DNA from: Opitutia bacterium | Lineage (GTDB): Bacteria > Verrucomicrobiota > Verrucomicrobiia > Opitutales > T3Sed10-336 | DNA: 44,361 nucleotides | NCBI GenBank assembly: GCA_003566885.1 | Contig: PXBO01000101.1 | Span: 1 to 44,361, forward strand | Reading direction: 5' to 3' | Part shown: piece by piece, positions 1 through 8,623 of the stretch | Layout of the letters: every line of letters begins with the position of its first letter | Position numbering within the stretch: position 1 is the stretch's first letter | Position numbers and translations under genes: made by a program | The notes under the pieces: generated by a model | Told to the model about the DNA's origin: nothing | What the model saw: the letters and a program-made list of their open reading frames with translations, nothing else | The model's database searches: none

Positions 1-108
1 GGAGAACGGGCAAGAAGTGACGGGGTTTGGACAAGAAACGGCAAGCGGGTTTGACGGATTCCGATAGACTTGGTACGCCATGGTTTCCTTCAGGCTGAGC
101 TTCAAGAA

Positions 109-1038
109 ATGAGCGTCCATACAATGCCGCCGTCAATGTCCTCGGAAATGATCGCGCCCGAGCGGCCGACCATTTCCGCGCCGATCCGCCTCTTCCGGGC
201 CCTCGCCGTCCTGGTCAAGGCGCCTCTCAGTCTCATGGCGGCCCTGCCCGCGCTCACGGCATTTATTCTCAGCGACGCCGCTTCTTCGCCCGGACGAATC
301 GGGCTCTTTTTCATCGGCACCGTTCTGTCGGCTTTCGGCGCTTCGGCGCTCAATCAATGGAGCGAGCGTTCCCACGACGCCGTCATGGGCCGAACCAGAA
401 CCCGCCCGATTCCCTCAGGGGTCCTTTCACCCACCGCCGCGCTGTCTATCGCCCTCCTCTTCGGCGTTACCGGAGTCGGCTTGCTCCTGGTTTTCTTCAA
501 CGCGCTGGCGGCCCTGCTGAGTCTGACGACCATTCTCCTCTACTGGCTGGTCTACACGCCTCTAAAACGCCGAACGCCCTGGTGCACGGAAGTCGGCGCG
601 GTTGCCGGCGCTCTGCCGGCACTCATCGGTTCGGCCGCCGCCGCCGGCGCGATCACTCCCATTGGATGGGTGCTCTTCCTGATCGTCTTCTTCTGGCAAA
701 TGCCACACTTCCATCCCATCGCCTGGCGCCACCGCAATGACTACCGCCGCGGCGGCTTCCGCATGCTCGCAGTCACCGAAGACACCGGACAGAAAGCCGC
801 CAACCACTCGCTCGTTTACGCCATCCTGCTCCTGGGGGCCGCGACCATCCCCGTTCTGCTCGGAGCCGGTCCGCTGTACTGGATACCGGCGACCCTTGCC
901 GGATTGGTCTTTATCCTGCGCACCGCGGAATTCGGCGATTCGGTCAACCGCGACCCCGCCGCCGCAAAACTCTTCCGTTTTTCCCTGGTCTATCTCGGCG
1001 TCGTGCTTGCGGCGCTGCTGATCGACCACCTGATTTGA
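109..1038 (+). CDS. ctaB: Protoheme IX farnesyltransferase (heme O synthase)
   Basis: Polytopic membrane prenyltransferase that converts heme B to heme O for heme-copper enzymes. The UbiA-family signature is visible as NQWSERSHDAVMGRTRTRP; the first acidic residue of the usual NxxxDxxxD is Glu here. A second signature, YTPLKRRTPWCTEVG followed by GALPALIG, is typical of CtaB/CyoE rather than other UbiA enzymes. Length is normal. The frame is open from a TTG at 70, but ATG 109 avoids a non-hydrophobic extension; ATGs at 124, 136 and 148 are also possible, and none has a good Shine-Dalgarno. The stop codon overlaps an FNR-type box serving the next gene. Proximity to heme-copper subunit genes fits supply of heme O/A to that complex. 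Family assignment is secure; exact start is not. Confidence 0.93.
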   Translation: MSVHTMPPSMSSEMIAPERPTISAPIRLFRALAVLVKAPLSLMAALPALTAFILSDAASSPGRIGLFFIGTVLSAFGASALNQWSERSHDAVMGRTRTRPIPSGVLSPTAALSIALLFGVTGVGLLLVFFNALAALLSLTTILLYWLVYTPLKRRTPWCTEVGAVAGALPALIGSAAAAGAITPIGWVLFLIVFFWQMPHFHPIAWRHRNDYRRGGFRMLAVTEDTGQKAANHSLVYAILLLGAATIPVLLGAGPLYWIPATLAGLVFILRTAEFGDSVNRDPAAAKLFRFSLVYLGVVLAALLIDHLI

Positions 1039-1048
1039 CCCAAATCAA
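1035..1048 (+). promoter_or_regulatory. FNR/DNR-type box of the cupredoxin gene
   Basis: TTGACCCAAATCAA matches the CRP/FNR-family consensus TTGAY-N4-ATCAA and overlaps the ctaB stop codon. Its centre (1041.5) is 32 bp from the centre of a good -10 hexamer, TAAACT (1071-1076), which is class II activator spacing (box at about -41.5). The same box recurs before the heme-copper cluster at 10876-10889 with one base different. Site seen directly; the regulator (FNR, DNR or NnrR type) is inferred. Confidence 0.75.
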
Positions 1049-1070
1049 AGCATCGCCGCCGAAATCCGGT

Positions 1071-1076
1071 TAAACT
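1071..1076 (+). promoter_or_regulatory. -10 element of the cupredoxin gene, near-leaderless transcript
   Basis: TAAACT lies 22 bp downstream of the FNR-type box. A start site about 7 nt further on would fall near 1083, leaving only about 3 nt before ATG 1086. No Shine-Dalgarno is present, which agrees with a leaderless or near-leaderless mRNA. Confidence 0.55.
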
Positions 1077-1085
1077 CCCGGAACC

Positions 1086-1526
1086 ATGAAACTCGGAATC
1101 CGTCCTTTAGCCGCCATCGCGCTGGCGGCGACAGTTTTCTTCAGCGGATGCGGTGGCTCCGCCGCGCCGGAACCGCCCGCCGGCACGGCGGACCGAACCT
1201 ATCGCCTCGAAGCGTTCATGATCGGTTACTTCGGGCAAGGCGGAGAAATCGACGGACGGAAAAATCCGGTGCTGCACGCCCACGCCGGAGAAACCGTGGA
1301 GATCATCATGATCAACGGCGAGAGGATGGTGCACGACGTCGCCCTTCGCCGTCACCGCGCCCGCAGCGAAATCATCGTGGAAAAGGGCGCCGTCACCCGG
1401 GTCGTTTTCGTTGCCCAATTCAACGACACCTACTACTGTACCATCCCCGGTCACCTGGAAGCCGGCATGGCCGGCGAGTTTGTCGTGATCGAAGCCTCCC
1501 CGGATCTCACCGCCAACAACCGGTGA
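1086..1526 (+). CDS. Cupredoxin-domain lipoprotein (type 1 copper)
   Basis: A 146-residue exported blue-copper protein, probably a periplasmic one-electron carrier. The N-terminus is a signal peptide ending in a lipobox-like FSGC, with Cys22 the likely lipidation site. The type 1 copper ligands can be read directly: His83 (VHDV), Cys118, His123 and Met128 in the string YYCTIPGHLEAGM. This C-x4-H-x4-M spacing resembles nitrite reductase and plastocyanin-type cupredoxin domains. The gene has its own FNR-type promoter, nearly identical to that of the heme-copper cluster transcribed from 10838, so a role as electron donor to that CuA-containing enzyme is a reasonable inference. A copper-delivery role is the main alternative. 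Confidence 0.85.
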   Translation: MKLGIRPLAAIALAATVFFSGCGGSAAPEPPAGTADRTYRLEAFMIGYFGQGGEIDGRKNPVLHAHAGETVEIIMINGERMVHDVALRRHRARSEIIVEKGAVTRVVFVAQFNDTYYCTIPGHLEAGMAGEFVVIEASPDLTANNR

Positions 1527-1776
1527 CACCCTGTGGCGAGTGAAGCCCCGCTTGCGGGCGCCTTCCCAATTAGGTCCCCCCTGACGTCCTCCTGGTCCCT
1601 CCCGGCCGGATGCGTCCTGGCGTGGATTTCCCGAAGGTGGCGGATTCTCACCTCGGTGTAAATCCGCGTGGTCTCCAGCTTGCCAACGACGAAAAGAAGG
1701 GAGAATGGGGTTTTTCATTGTCAAGAGAGCCATTTCGGCCTTGGCTGAAGATCTTCACCGCTAAACCAACCTCATC

Positions 1777-2250
1777 ATGACCGAGAGCCAAGAAATTCGC
1801 TATGACCGCCACCCGGTCATGTTCCGCAATCGGCCCATCAGCTTTCTTATATTGTGTCTTATGCTGGTCCTTCCCGTGGCGGCGCTGATTCAGTTTCGTG
1901 CGGAAATCATGGAGCATGGGCCCACCGCAGCGATCATTCTTCTTGTTTTGACCGCGGTGTCGTTTTTCATCCTCCTGATTTGGTTTGCCCGGACCAGGGC
2001 GACCCGGTTGCGTGTCAGCGGGGATGAAATTCATCTGGAGGAAGGTCTGCTCAGCAAACGTCACGTCGATTTGCATGTGGCCCAGATCCGAACGGTACGG
2101 GTGATGCAGGGCTTTTGGGAAAGGATTCTGCGGGTCGGTCAGATCGAAGTTTTCACCACCGGCGACAATCCGGAATTCACCGTAAAGGGAATGCCCAGCC
2201 CGCATTGGATCCGTGACTTTGTCCGCAAAAGGAGGGCAACGGCGGAGTGA
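1777..2250 (+). CDS. Membrane protein with bacterial PH (bPH2-like) domain
   Basis: A 157-residue protein with two N-terminal membrane segments (about residues 22-42 and 49-68) followed by a compact domain containing RLRVSGDEIHLEEGLLSKRHVDL and IEVFTTGD-like strands (written here in part). This arrangement is characteristic of the YdbS/YdbT-type bacterial pleckstrin-homology family (formerly DUF304). The function of such proteins is poorly defined; they sit in the inner membrane with the PH-like domain in the cytoplasm. It is the first of three overlapping genes: its stop codon overlaps the GTG of the next gene, so translational coupling is likely. No link to the respiratory genes can be shown. 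Confidence 0.7.
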   Translation: MTESQEIRYDRHPVMFRNRPISFLILCLMLVLPVAALIQFRAEIMEHGPTAAIILLVLTAVSFFILLIWFARTRATRLRVSGDEIHLEEGLLSKRHVDLHVAQIRTVRVMQGFWERILRVGQIEVFTTGDNPEFTVKGMPSPHWIRDFVRKRRATAE

Positions 2251-2570
2251 GCTGGGGAGATCAAAGGGAGAGTCGGCGTGCCCTGCGTATCCTTTATGGA
2301 GTTTCGTTTATCGCGGCCCTCGTCGTGGCTCTAATCGTGTTGGCCGCGGCGACCACCCTGCCGGGGATCTCGGAATGGGTGGCGCTGACCTTTGACAGTG
2401 GGATCGGCTTGCGCCGGGCCGCCATCATTTCGGCCGTGGTCAGTGTGGTCATCCTGATCGCTTTTGCGATGGCGGCGGGTGAAGGTTTGGTCGGCGAAAT
2501 TCAGTTCATGATCTCGGGATTTTTTGTGTTTTTCGTCTTCTTCTGGCTGCTTATCGCCTGGGTGTTTTGA
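2247..2570 (+). CDS. Small membrane protein, unknown function
   Basis: A 107-residue protein I do not recognise. It has three hydrophobic segments (about residues 15-38, 57-76 and 84-107) with an N-terminal basic stretch, and ends abruptly after the last helix. The GTG start overlaps the TGA stop of the upstream PH-domain gene (GTGA), and its own TGA overlaps a TTG that may start the next gene. The three genes form a tightly coupled unit, so the products may act in one membrane complex; this is inference from spacing only. Confidence 0.65.
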   Translation: MSWGDQRESRRALRILYGVSFIAALVVALIVLAAATTLPGISEWVALTFDSGIGLRRAAIISAVVSVVILIAFAMAAGEGLVGEIQFMISGFFVFFVFFWLLIAWVF

Positions 2571-3322
2571 GCCGATCGGGCCACGTCGCATCAAAGGCTG
2601 CAATGGGAACGGAAGGGAATGAGCCGGAGCAAACCTTCCCTCAGGAGAGGGGCTTCCTCGTATGGATTGCGGACCATGACGAAAAACGGCTGTTTCTGGT
2701 GGGATACGTTGGTCTGACGCTCCTGCTCACCATCGGCATCAGCTTGTTTTGGCTGATTTTTCTGGTTTCGATTCATTTCTTCTTTGAAGTGGTAAAAAAA
2801 TACCACGACGGAGCGAAAGATACCTCCAGAATCCTGGCCTGGTCGGCCTGGGACATCAAGTTTGACCTGGCCCTGGTCACCATGGCCCTGGTGCTGGTGG
2901 TTTTTACCGAGATTTCTTTTGGTGTGGCTGGGCTGGCCGGGTTGAGTCGGTTCTCGGGGGTGATGGCGCGGTTTTCCGGCGCCAGCCGTGGAGTTCTTCC
3001 GATCAAGGACCTGATCCTCGCCTTTCGCATCATCTGTACCCGCAAGTTGGACCGGCGCAATGTGATGCAACGCAAGCTGCGGTGGAGCAAAATGCAACAG
3101 CAGGCCGGTCGTGACGCAATCAAGAAAGCGGACCACTTACGCTTGTCGAGCCACCGGTATCCCTGGCAAATGCAGTGGTCCTTGACCAGCAAGATCGTGG
3201 TCGGAGTGATTGTCTTCAACCTCGGCCTGGTTGCGGTTGTTATGATTTTCGGCGAAACCCCGTTTGCCGAGTGGGGGCCCGCGATCCTGAACGAACTGCA
3301 TCCCTGGCCCGTGAGGCATTAA
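2567..3322 (+). CDS. Membrane protein, unknown function
   Basis: A protein of up to 251 residues that I do not recognise. Three or four membrane segments are visible (about residues 43-75, 99-127 and 208-228), with a basic, presumably cytoplasmic loop rich in Arg and Lys between about 145 and 200. The start is uncertain: TTG 2567 overlaps the previous stop codon, while ATG 2603 would give a conventional start 12 residues later. It ends the three-gene unit that begins at 1777 and converges on the heme-copper cluster from the other strand. Confidence 0.6.
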   Translation: MSRSGHVASKAAMGTEGNEPEQTFPQERGFLVWIADHDEKRLFLVGYVGLTLLLTIGISLFWLIFLVSIHFFFEVVKKYHDGAKDTSRILAWSAWDIKFDLALVTMALVLVVFTEISFGVAGLAGLSRFSGVMARFSGASRGVLPIKDLILAFRIICTRKLDRRNVMQRKLRWSKMQQQAGRDAIKKADHLRLSSHRYPWQMQWSLTSKIVVGVIVFNLGLVAVVMIFGETPFAEWGPAILNELHPWPVRH

Positions 3323-3370
3323 ACGTGGCCTTCACACTGGAATGATCGGATGTTTGGTCGCCGAGTCCGG

Positions 3371-3397
3371 CGGCAAGGGCGGAGCCTTGCCCTCCAA
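3371..3397 (-). repeat. Hairpin repeat, family A copy 1
   Basis: Read on the minus strand this is a GGAG-started hairpin with stem GGCAAGG/CCTTGCC around the loop CTCCGC, in the gap between convergent genes. It matches the copies at 6705 and 42530 outside the stem, while the stem bases differ in a compensatory way. No T-run follows, so a simple terminator is not indicated. The rest of the gap (3323-3451) shows nothing else. Confidence 0.65.
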
Positions 3398-3451
3398 AGG
3401 TGGGCGGCAGCTACTCCCATCCGGATCCCGATCAAACGAGCGCCAATCGTT

Positions 3452-5650
3452 CTAATACAGGCCGAAGTCGTCGTCGCCGAAAAGCAGAACCCGACGATCT
3501 CCGGAGCGGAAATCGACCTCGCCGCTCCACTCGTGCGGCCAGACGTCGGGGTGAGCGGTGTCGTTGATAAGCACCCGCAATGTATGGGTGCCCTCAGGCA
3601 GCTCGATGCGCTCCATGGCGGTGCTGGGTCCGTCGCGTCGCAGACCCCGCGGACGGTACTCCTGCTCAACGAGCAAGGTACCGTCCAGATAGACCCGCAT
3701 CCGGACCGGAACCCTTTCTCCGCTGGATACGAACTCCGTGCGCATGTGCGGCGGCAATCGCTCAAGTTCCTCCTCGGTGAACCGCCGTTCCGCTTCCAGG
3801 AGTTCTCCCGAGTGACGAAACGACACGATCAATTCGGGAGAGCCGTCCGGCGCCACATACGGCGCTTCGCTCCCCGCCCAGGTGGCCAGGGCGAATCCGG
3901 CGGCCAGCAATATGCCGACGGCCCAAGCCGCCGGACGGCCTTTGCGCGGGGACGTCGCCAGGGACTGTTCCCGGCGAAATTCGGTCGCCGCCGCGGCCAC
4001 CTCGTCCCTGGATGCAGGGGTCATGCGGAGAAACCGCACCCGCTTGCGGTCGGCGAGCCGGGGTCGAAATATCGGCTTCCGTTTGCCATCCAAGCGCGCC
4101 TGCAGCCAGTCCGCCCCCTCGCGATAACGCGCCTCGCCCGAACGACATCCCAGTATCAGAATTCCGGATGCTCCTTCCTGTAAAGCATGCTCCAGCAGCG
4201 GAGCGCTCACCCAACCGGCACAAGGCACCGAACGCACACGGTAGCCGGGCAACGCCGGTGACACCCCGGTCACCGCGTTGATGGCCAGGTTGTCAGTCGA
4301 CTCACCGCAAACATAGGCAAGAAAAGGTTCCTCCCCTTTTTCTTTTTGCGCTCGAACCCATTCGCTCACCGTCTGCTTTTCCGTCAACGCCTCAAACCCC
4401 GGCATCGCGATGGCGTCCGAATCGCACGCCCCCGTGCAAATCCCACAGGAAACGCATTTATCCGCATCCACCAGCGCCTGCCACTTCGGACCTTTCCCGT
4501 CCTTGTCCCTGGCCACCATCCGAATGGCGTCGAAGGGACAATCCTTCGAGCACAGGGTGCAACCCTGGCAGGCATCCGTATCGACCCGCGCCGGTTCCGG
4601 CGTCATGGCCTTCTTCCGCATCAGGGCCGGCACCGCGCAAAACGCAAGCGTTCCCACAAACAGCAAACCCCAGAGGGCTCCGCCCCCCAGACGATCGGTC
4701 AGCACCAGCGGCCAGAGGTACCACCAGTCCATTCCGAAACCCTCCGGTTGCACCGACAAGTCCGCGCGACCGGCACTCTCGGCGGGAAACACCAGCGAGA
4801 GCACAACTAAAGTTCCGAGGATCCAGGCGGTCAGCGGCAGGCTGGTGAAGAGCTTGGGACGACTAACCCGCGCCAGGTGCAGCCACAACATAACCGCGAT
4901 GGCCAGCGGCAGCAGCATGTGGACAAAGAAAACCAGAAAGAAAAAGAGCGAGGGCACCTTCTCCGCCACCAGGAAGGAGCGGGTCAGCGGCTCGGCAAAA
5001 ACCGGCAGCACATCAAACATCTTGGCCGCACCCAGGGCCACCTGTTGCGCCCGTTCATCCCAGACCAGCCAGTATCCGGTCCAACCGATCACCAGCAGGA
5101 CTCCCAGGATAAACACCCCGGTAACCCAGGCCAGTGATCGCGCCCCGGTGAACTTTCGAGCCACCAGAACCCGCACAATGTGCAGCACCACAAAAAGCAT
5201 ACAGGCGTCCGAGCTGTACCGATGCAAGGAGCGCATGAGTTGTCCCAATGGCGAATCCGTACGCAGTGATTCCAGGGAATCGTAAGCGTAATGCACACTG
5301 GGGGAATACCAGAACAACAGAAAAACGCCGGTAAAGGCGGCGATCAGAAAAGCGGTGTTGGCGATGGCTCCGGTTCTCGCCAATGGATTCAGGCTTTCCG
5401 GAATCAAGCGATCCAGCACCCCGTCGAGACGCCCGAACCAGCCGTCTACCCGTCGAAGGAAAGTCTCGCCCCGGACACTCTCCCCGGAAACACCTGCCAA
5501 GGCCCGGGACGGTTGAGGCAGCGCCGCCTCATTCCCGCTTGTACCCGGTTCTCCACGACATTTCTCCTCCGGAGAATCCTTCTCCTCCCACGCGAAAGTC
5601 ATTCGACCGCCAGCGACATTACCAGGTTCTTCCGCCACATTTTGCTTCAT
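3452..5650 (-). CDS. Cytochrome b - 2x[4Fe-4S] ferredoxin - MvhD-like fusion protein
   Basis: A 732-residue multidomain redox membrane protein. Residues ~90-290 form a cytochrome b/b6 N-terminal four-helix core with two pairs of heme ligands 14 residues apart: His143/His157 and His244/His258. After further membrane segments come two ferredoxin motifs, Cys361-364-367-371 and Cys399-402-405-409, each C-x2-C-x2-C-x3-C. Residues ~440-550 resemble the methyl-viologen hydrogenase delta subunit (MvhD/FrhD), keeping Cys448, Cys477 and Cys502, but the usual later cysteine is Ala507 or thereabouts. One more membrane segment (~573-592) leads to a ~140-residue soluble tail I do not recognise. It is the last gene of the minus-strand cluster, 32 bp after the SCO gene. 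It could pass electrons between quinol, a soluble partner and the terminal reductase; direction of flow is unknown. ATG 5602 is an alternative start. Confidence 0.85.
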   Translation of the reverse strand: MKQNVAEEPGNVAGGRMTFAWEEKDSPEEKCRGEPGTSGNEAALPQPSRALAGVSGESVRGETFLRRVDGWFGRLDGVLDRLIPESLNPLARTGAIANTAFLIAAFTGVFLLFWYSPSVHYAYDSLESLRTDSPLGQLMRSLHRYSSDACMLFVVLHIVRVLVARKFTGARSLAWVTGVFILGVLLVIGWTGYWLVWDERAQQVALGAAKMFDVLPVFAEPLTRSFLVAEKVPSLFFFLVFFVHMLLPLAIAVMLWLHLARVSRPKLFTSLPLTAWILGTLVVLSLVFPAESAGRADLSVQPEGFGMDWWYLWPLVLTDRLGGGALWGLLFVGTLAFCAVPALMRKKAMTPEPARVDTDACQGCTLCSKDCPFDAIRMVARDKDGKGPKWQALVDADKCVSCGICTGACDSDAIAMPGFEALTEKQTVSEWVRAQKEKGEEPFLAYVCGESTDNLAINAVTGVSPALPGYRVRSVPCAGWVSAPLLEHALQEGASGILILGCRSGEARYREGADWLQARLDGKRKPIFRPRLADRKRVRFLRMTPASRDEVAAAATEFRREQSLATSPRKGRPAAWAVGILLAAGFALATWAGSEAPYVAPDGSPELIVSFRHSGELLEAERRFTEEELERLPPHMRTEFVSSGERVPVRMRVYLDGTLLVEQEYRPRGLRRDGPSTAMERIELPEGTHTLRVLINDTAHPDVWPHEWSGEVDFRSGDRRVLLFGDDDFGLY

Positions 5651-5682
5651 TTATCCCGATTCCCAAGATTCAAACCATCGAT

Positions 5683-6675
5683 TCACCCGCCAGACATCCT
5701 CTCAACCGTGCTCCCGGCGGCGTGCACGGGATCGACCTCGGGAGCGGTCTCCTCAACCAGGCTGCGCAGCGCCTGCACCAACCATTCTTCATGACGTTCA
5801 CTTAGATTGAACCGATAAGCGATGGTGCCCGATCGATCGATGAGGAAGAAAAGGTTGGCATGATCTATTTCTCCGGTCTTTTCATTCGCCATCCGCGCGA
5901 CCTGCAGCCGGTCGAGCACACGATTCACTTCATCCGGATCCCCGTTGAGGAAGTTAAACCGGGGAGCGCTCATGCCATAAGCTTCCGCCGCCACCGCCAT
6001 CTTCTCCATGGTGTCCCCCTCGGGATCCAGGGAAACGGCCAGGATGGTGACCTCATCGCGCAGAGGTTCATCGAGCCGGTCGATACTGCGCTTTGCCTGC
6101 AAAGCGATCATAGGACAGGCGGTGGGACAGGTCGCGTAAATTGCGGTCAGCACCACCACCTTCCCCCGGTAGTCAGCCAGAGAAACGGCTTTGCCTTCCT
6201 GGTTGTGCAATGTGAACTCAGGCGGCGCCAATGTCGTTCGGATACGCTCGCCCGGAAACGGCGCTACTTGACCATCGTCCGACTCATAAGCCAGCGCCAG
6301 CAGTCCCCCGCCAAGCATCACTGAAGCAAAGATTCCCGCGACGGCGGGCGGTATAAACCCCGCCTTGCGGCGAACCCACAACTCTTTCACGGGATCAAAC
6401 CAGAACCACAGGGCGATGCCCAAAAGAAGGAAGGGCTGGGTGAGCATGATCCAGACCCAGCTCCAGCGCATGGTGCCCGCCCCGGGATCGTACCCGAAAC
6501 ACCATACGCGAAAATCCGTAGCGAAGTTCCCCACCAGACCGTCCCCCGATGGCCAAAAGACGCCCGCGGTGAGAAACCCCAGGTAAACCGTCGCCGAGGC
6601 AATAAGGAAGATGGGAAAACCCGCTCCTCCGAAGAACCCGCACACCCAGTCAATTGCATTTTCAGTCCGTTTCAT
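5683..6675 (-). CDS. SCO1/SenC-family copper chaperone with N-terminal membrane domain
   Basis: The C-terminal half (from about residue 145) is a SCO thioredoxin-fold domain with the copper motif CPTAC (Cys183, Cys187) and the distal ligand His272 in EIDHANLFF. SCO proteins deliver copper to, or reduce, the CuA site of heme-copper subunit II. The N-terminal ~130 residues are unusual for SCO: they carry three hydrophobic segments (about 17-38, 74-92 and 108-128), where the family normally has one anchor. The gene sits between the subunit I gene and the cytochrome b fusion, matching its assembly role. The order subunit II, subunit I, SCO recalls the norSY-senC clusters of ammonia oxidisers. Confidence 0.88.
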   Translation of the reverse strand: MKRTENAIDWVCGFFGGAGFPIFLIASATVYLGFLTAGVFWPSGDGLVGNFATDFRVWCFGYDPGAGTMRWSWVWIMLTQPFLLLGIALWFWFDPVKELWVRRKAGFIPPAVAGIFASVMLGGGLLALAYESDDGQVAPFPGERIRTTLAPPEFTLHNQEGKAVSLADYRGKVVVLTAIYATCPTACPMIALQAKRSIDRLDEPLRDEVTILAVSLDPEGDTMEKMAVAAEAYGMSAPRFNFLNGDPDEVNRVLDRLQVARMANEKTGEIDHANLFFLIDRSGTIAYRFNLSERHEEWLVQALRSLVEETAPEVDPVHAAGSTVERMSGG

Positions 6676-6704
6676 AGCTTCCTTCTTTCGTTCGACTTCA
6701 TTCC

Positions 6705-6731
6705 CTGGAGGGCCACGCTCCGCCGTGGCCG
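6705..6731 (+). repeat. Hairpin repeat, family A copy 2
   Basis: TGGAGGGC leads into a perfect 7-bp stem GGCCACG/CGTGGCC with loop CTCCGC, in the 158-bp gap between the SCO and subunit I genes. Compared with the copy at 42530, the central stem pair is C-G instead of G-C, a compensatory change. Because it lies inside the cluster it could affect the mRNA between the two genes. Confidence 0.7.
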
Positions 6732-6833
6732 ACGTTCAATGCGGGAAACCGGTTCCCAATGCCCGGGCGGCTTCCTTCCGCATTATTCTCACTTCTCACT
6801 TTAAACTTCTTCCTTTCAACTTCTAGCGTCGCC

Positions 6834-8609
6834 TCACCTCACGTGCCAGACATCGGCCAGCGCGGCCCAGTTGGCGAAGTAGTAGACCGCGAACGCGAGG
6901 AGGAAAACCCCCACCAGGATCACCGTACCCGGGGTCTTGTGTTCCTCGTGTTCCGGACGCGAACGCATATCCGCGCCTTCCAGATCCGCCGGCTTGCCCC
7001 AGCAGGCCATCGGACGTCCCACGTTGGACTTGCCCAGAAGCAACGTTCCCACCGTCAGGAGCACAAACAGCATCAGCCCGATGAAGGCGAGCACCCCGCC
7101 GATCCCGAGCATCCCCAGGAAGACGTGCACCGCCGCACCGTAGGCTTCCTCCGCCGGCCCGATGGTTGAAGTGCGCCGCGCCACGCCCATGGATCCGGCA
7201 AAGGACTTGCCGAACGACATAAGCGTGATCCCGGCCGCGAAGATCCACGGTTGCACTCGCGCCACCGATCTCAGGATGTAGTCCTTCCTGAACAGAAGCG
7301 GTACCACGTAATAAGTGAGCCCCATAAAGGCCAGGGTCGTGCCTCCCACCACCGTGGCGTGGAAGTGGCCCGGAATACGGAGCGTGTTGTGGGCGATAAT
7401 ATTGATCTGCTGCGTGCCGAGTGTCACCCCGGTTATGCCGCCGATAAATCCGAAGATCACCACCGAGAGCACCACCGCGGAGAACGCCGGGTTACGCCAG
7501 GGCGCGGCGGTCAGCCAGCCGAAAAGGCCCTTGCGGTGACCCTTGTTCCGCATGGCGACTTCCACCGAAGCCGGCACGGTGAAACCATGTATCATCGAAG
7601 CCAGTACGGCCAGGTACATCGCGTAAGATGTGTTCCAGATCTTCCAGGTGGCCCCGACACCGGGGTCGACCAGGAGGTGGTGCGCCGACGCGATATTGAT
7701 AAAGAGAATATAGAGCACAAACGCCCCGCGACACACCGTTTCATTGAGCGGTTTCGCCCCGGTAGTCAGGGTGGCCACCATGTACCAGACGGCCACCATG
7801 GCGGCGACGTTGACCTGCTGCGACTGGTGTCCCAGTCCCCACCAGATCATCCGGTACCACATGGGGTCCGGCTGACCGATCCAGCCCATGGAGTAGAGGA
7901 AAGTCGGAATCATGACGATGGCTCCATGCAACAGGGTGACCACCGCGATAATGGCCGCCGCCGTGGCCCCGAAAGTGACCAGCGGCACCGAGCCTTCGTA
8001 GGTCTTGTATTTTCGCGCCATATACAGGGTGGCGAAGAAATTGAACACCCCCACCAGGGTGCCCACCGCGACCAGGATGATCCCCAGGTAGAATGCCGGA
8101 TGGGCGAGAAGCGGAAGGTAGGAGGTCAACAGGACGTCCGCTTTCCCCTGGAAGATGACCGTATTCACCATGACGGCCCCGGTGAGCATCATGCCCAGGG
8201 AGACCCATGCCACTTTGCGCGAGTATAATCGAGCGTTGAGCAATGTCGTACAGGCGAAGTACAGAACGGCCACCTCGAAGAACAGGATCCAGAAGATCAG
8301 CATGTTCAGCCCGTGCAGCGTGAGCATGCGATAGAACCATTCGCGCGGGAGCAGATGCACCGCCTCCCATCGGGTCAGCGCCAGCAGGATGGCGGCAACG
8401 CCGCCGATCAGAAGGAACACCACCGCCAACACGGCGTTGATCCTGATAAAGAACTGCCCGTCCAGGCAAACCGGCATTCCCGTCGTATCGCAGGTGCGCG
8501 ATCCGCCGACCAGAGAGCGCAGATTCCAGCCGCGCCCCTTGTCCTGGGTCTCGGCTTTGCCGGGAGCGCCCTCGCTTGTGTTTGTTTCAAATTCCGCAGT
8601 CGTATTCAT
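6834..8609 (-). CDS. Heme-copper subunit I lacking the active-site tyrosine (NO-reductase-like)
   Basis: Catalytic subunit of a membrane heme-copper enzyme, about 12 helices. Numbering here starts at the alternative ATG 8627, six codons upstream. Low-spin heme ligands are His105 and His423, the high-spin ligand His421 (GHFHA), and the CuB ligands His267 and His316-His317 (SAHHLL). The tyrosine cross-linked to CuB-His in A/B-type oxygen reductases should be at His+4, but this reads HQSQQ, giving Gln271. The C-type position about 20 residues before the HH pair is Glu296. Loss of both tyrosines is known for heme-copper NO reductases (sNOR, eNOR, bNOR groups). The chosen ATG 8609 has a GAGGGG 10 nt upstream; ATG 8627 overlaps the subunit II stop (ATGA). 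The exact class needs a phylogeny. Confidence 0.88.
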   Translation of the reverse strand: MNTTAEFETNTSEGAPGKAETQDKGRGWNLRSLVGGSRTCDTTGMPVCLDGQFFIRINAVLAVVFLLIGGVAAILLALTRWEAVHLLPREWFYRMLTLHGLNMLIFWILFFEVAVLYFACTTLLNARLYSRKVAWVSLGMMLTGAVMVNTVIFQGKADVLLTSYLPLLAHPAFYLGIILVAVGTLVGVFNFFATLYMARKYKTYEGSVPLVTFGATAAAIIAVVTLLHGAIVMIPTFLYSMGWIGQPDPMWYRMIWWGLGHQSQQVNVAAMVAVWYMVATLTTGAKPLNETVCRGAFVLYILFINIASAHHLLVDPGVGATWKIWNTSYAMYLAVLASMIHGFTVPASVEVAMRNKGHRKGLFGWLTAAPWRNPAFSAVVLSVVIFGFIGGITGVTLGTQQINIIAHNTLRIPGHFHATVVGGTTLAFMGLTYYVVPLLFRKDYILRSVARVQPWIFAAGITLMSFGKSFAGSMGVARRTSTIGPAEEAYGAAVHVFLGMLGIGGVLAFIGLMLFVLLTVGTLLLGKSNVGRPMACWGKPADLEGADMRSRPEHEEHKTPGTVILVGVFLLAFAVYYFANWAALADVWHVR

Positions 8610-8623
8610 ATCGCGCAGTCCCC

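Noticed and set aside
1527-1776. Possible gene or terminator between the cupredoxin and PH-domain genes
   Set aside because: Only a short CCCGC/GCGGG inverted repeat with a 2-base loop was seen and no coding frame with a sensible start; nothing supportable.
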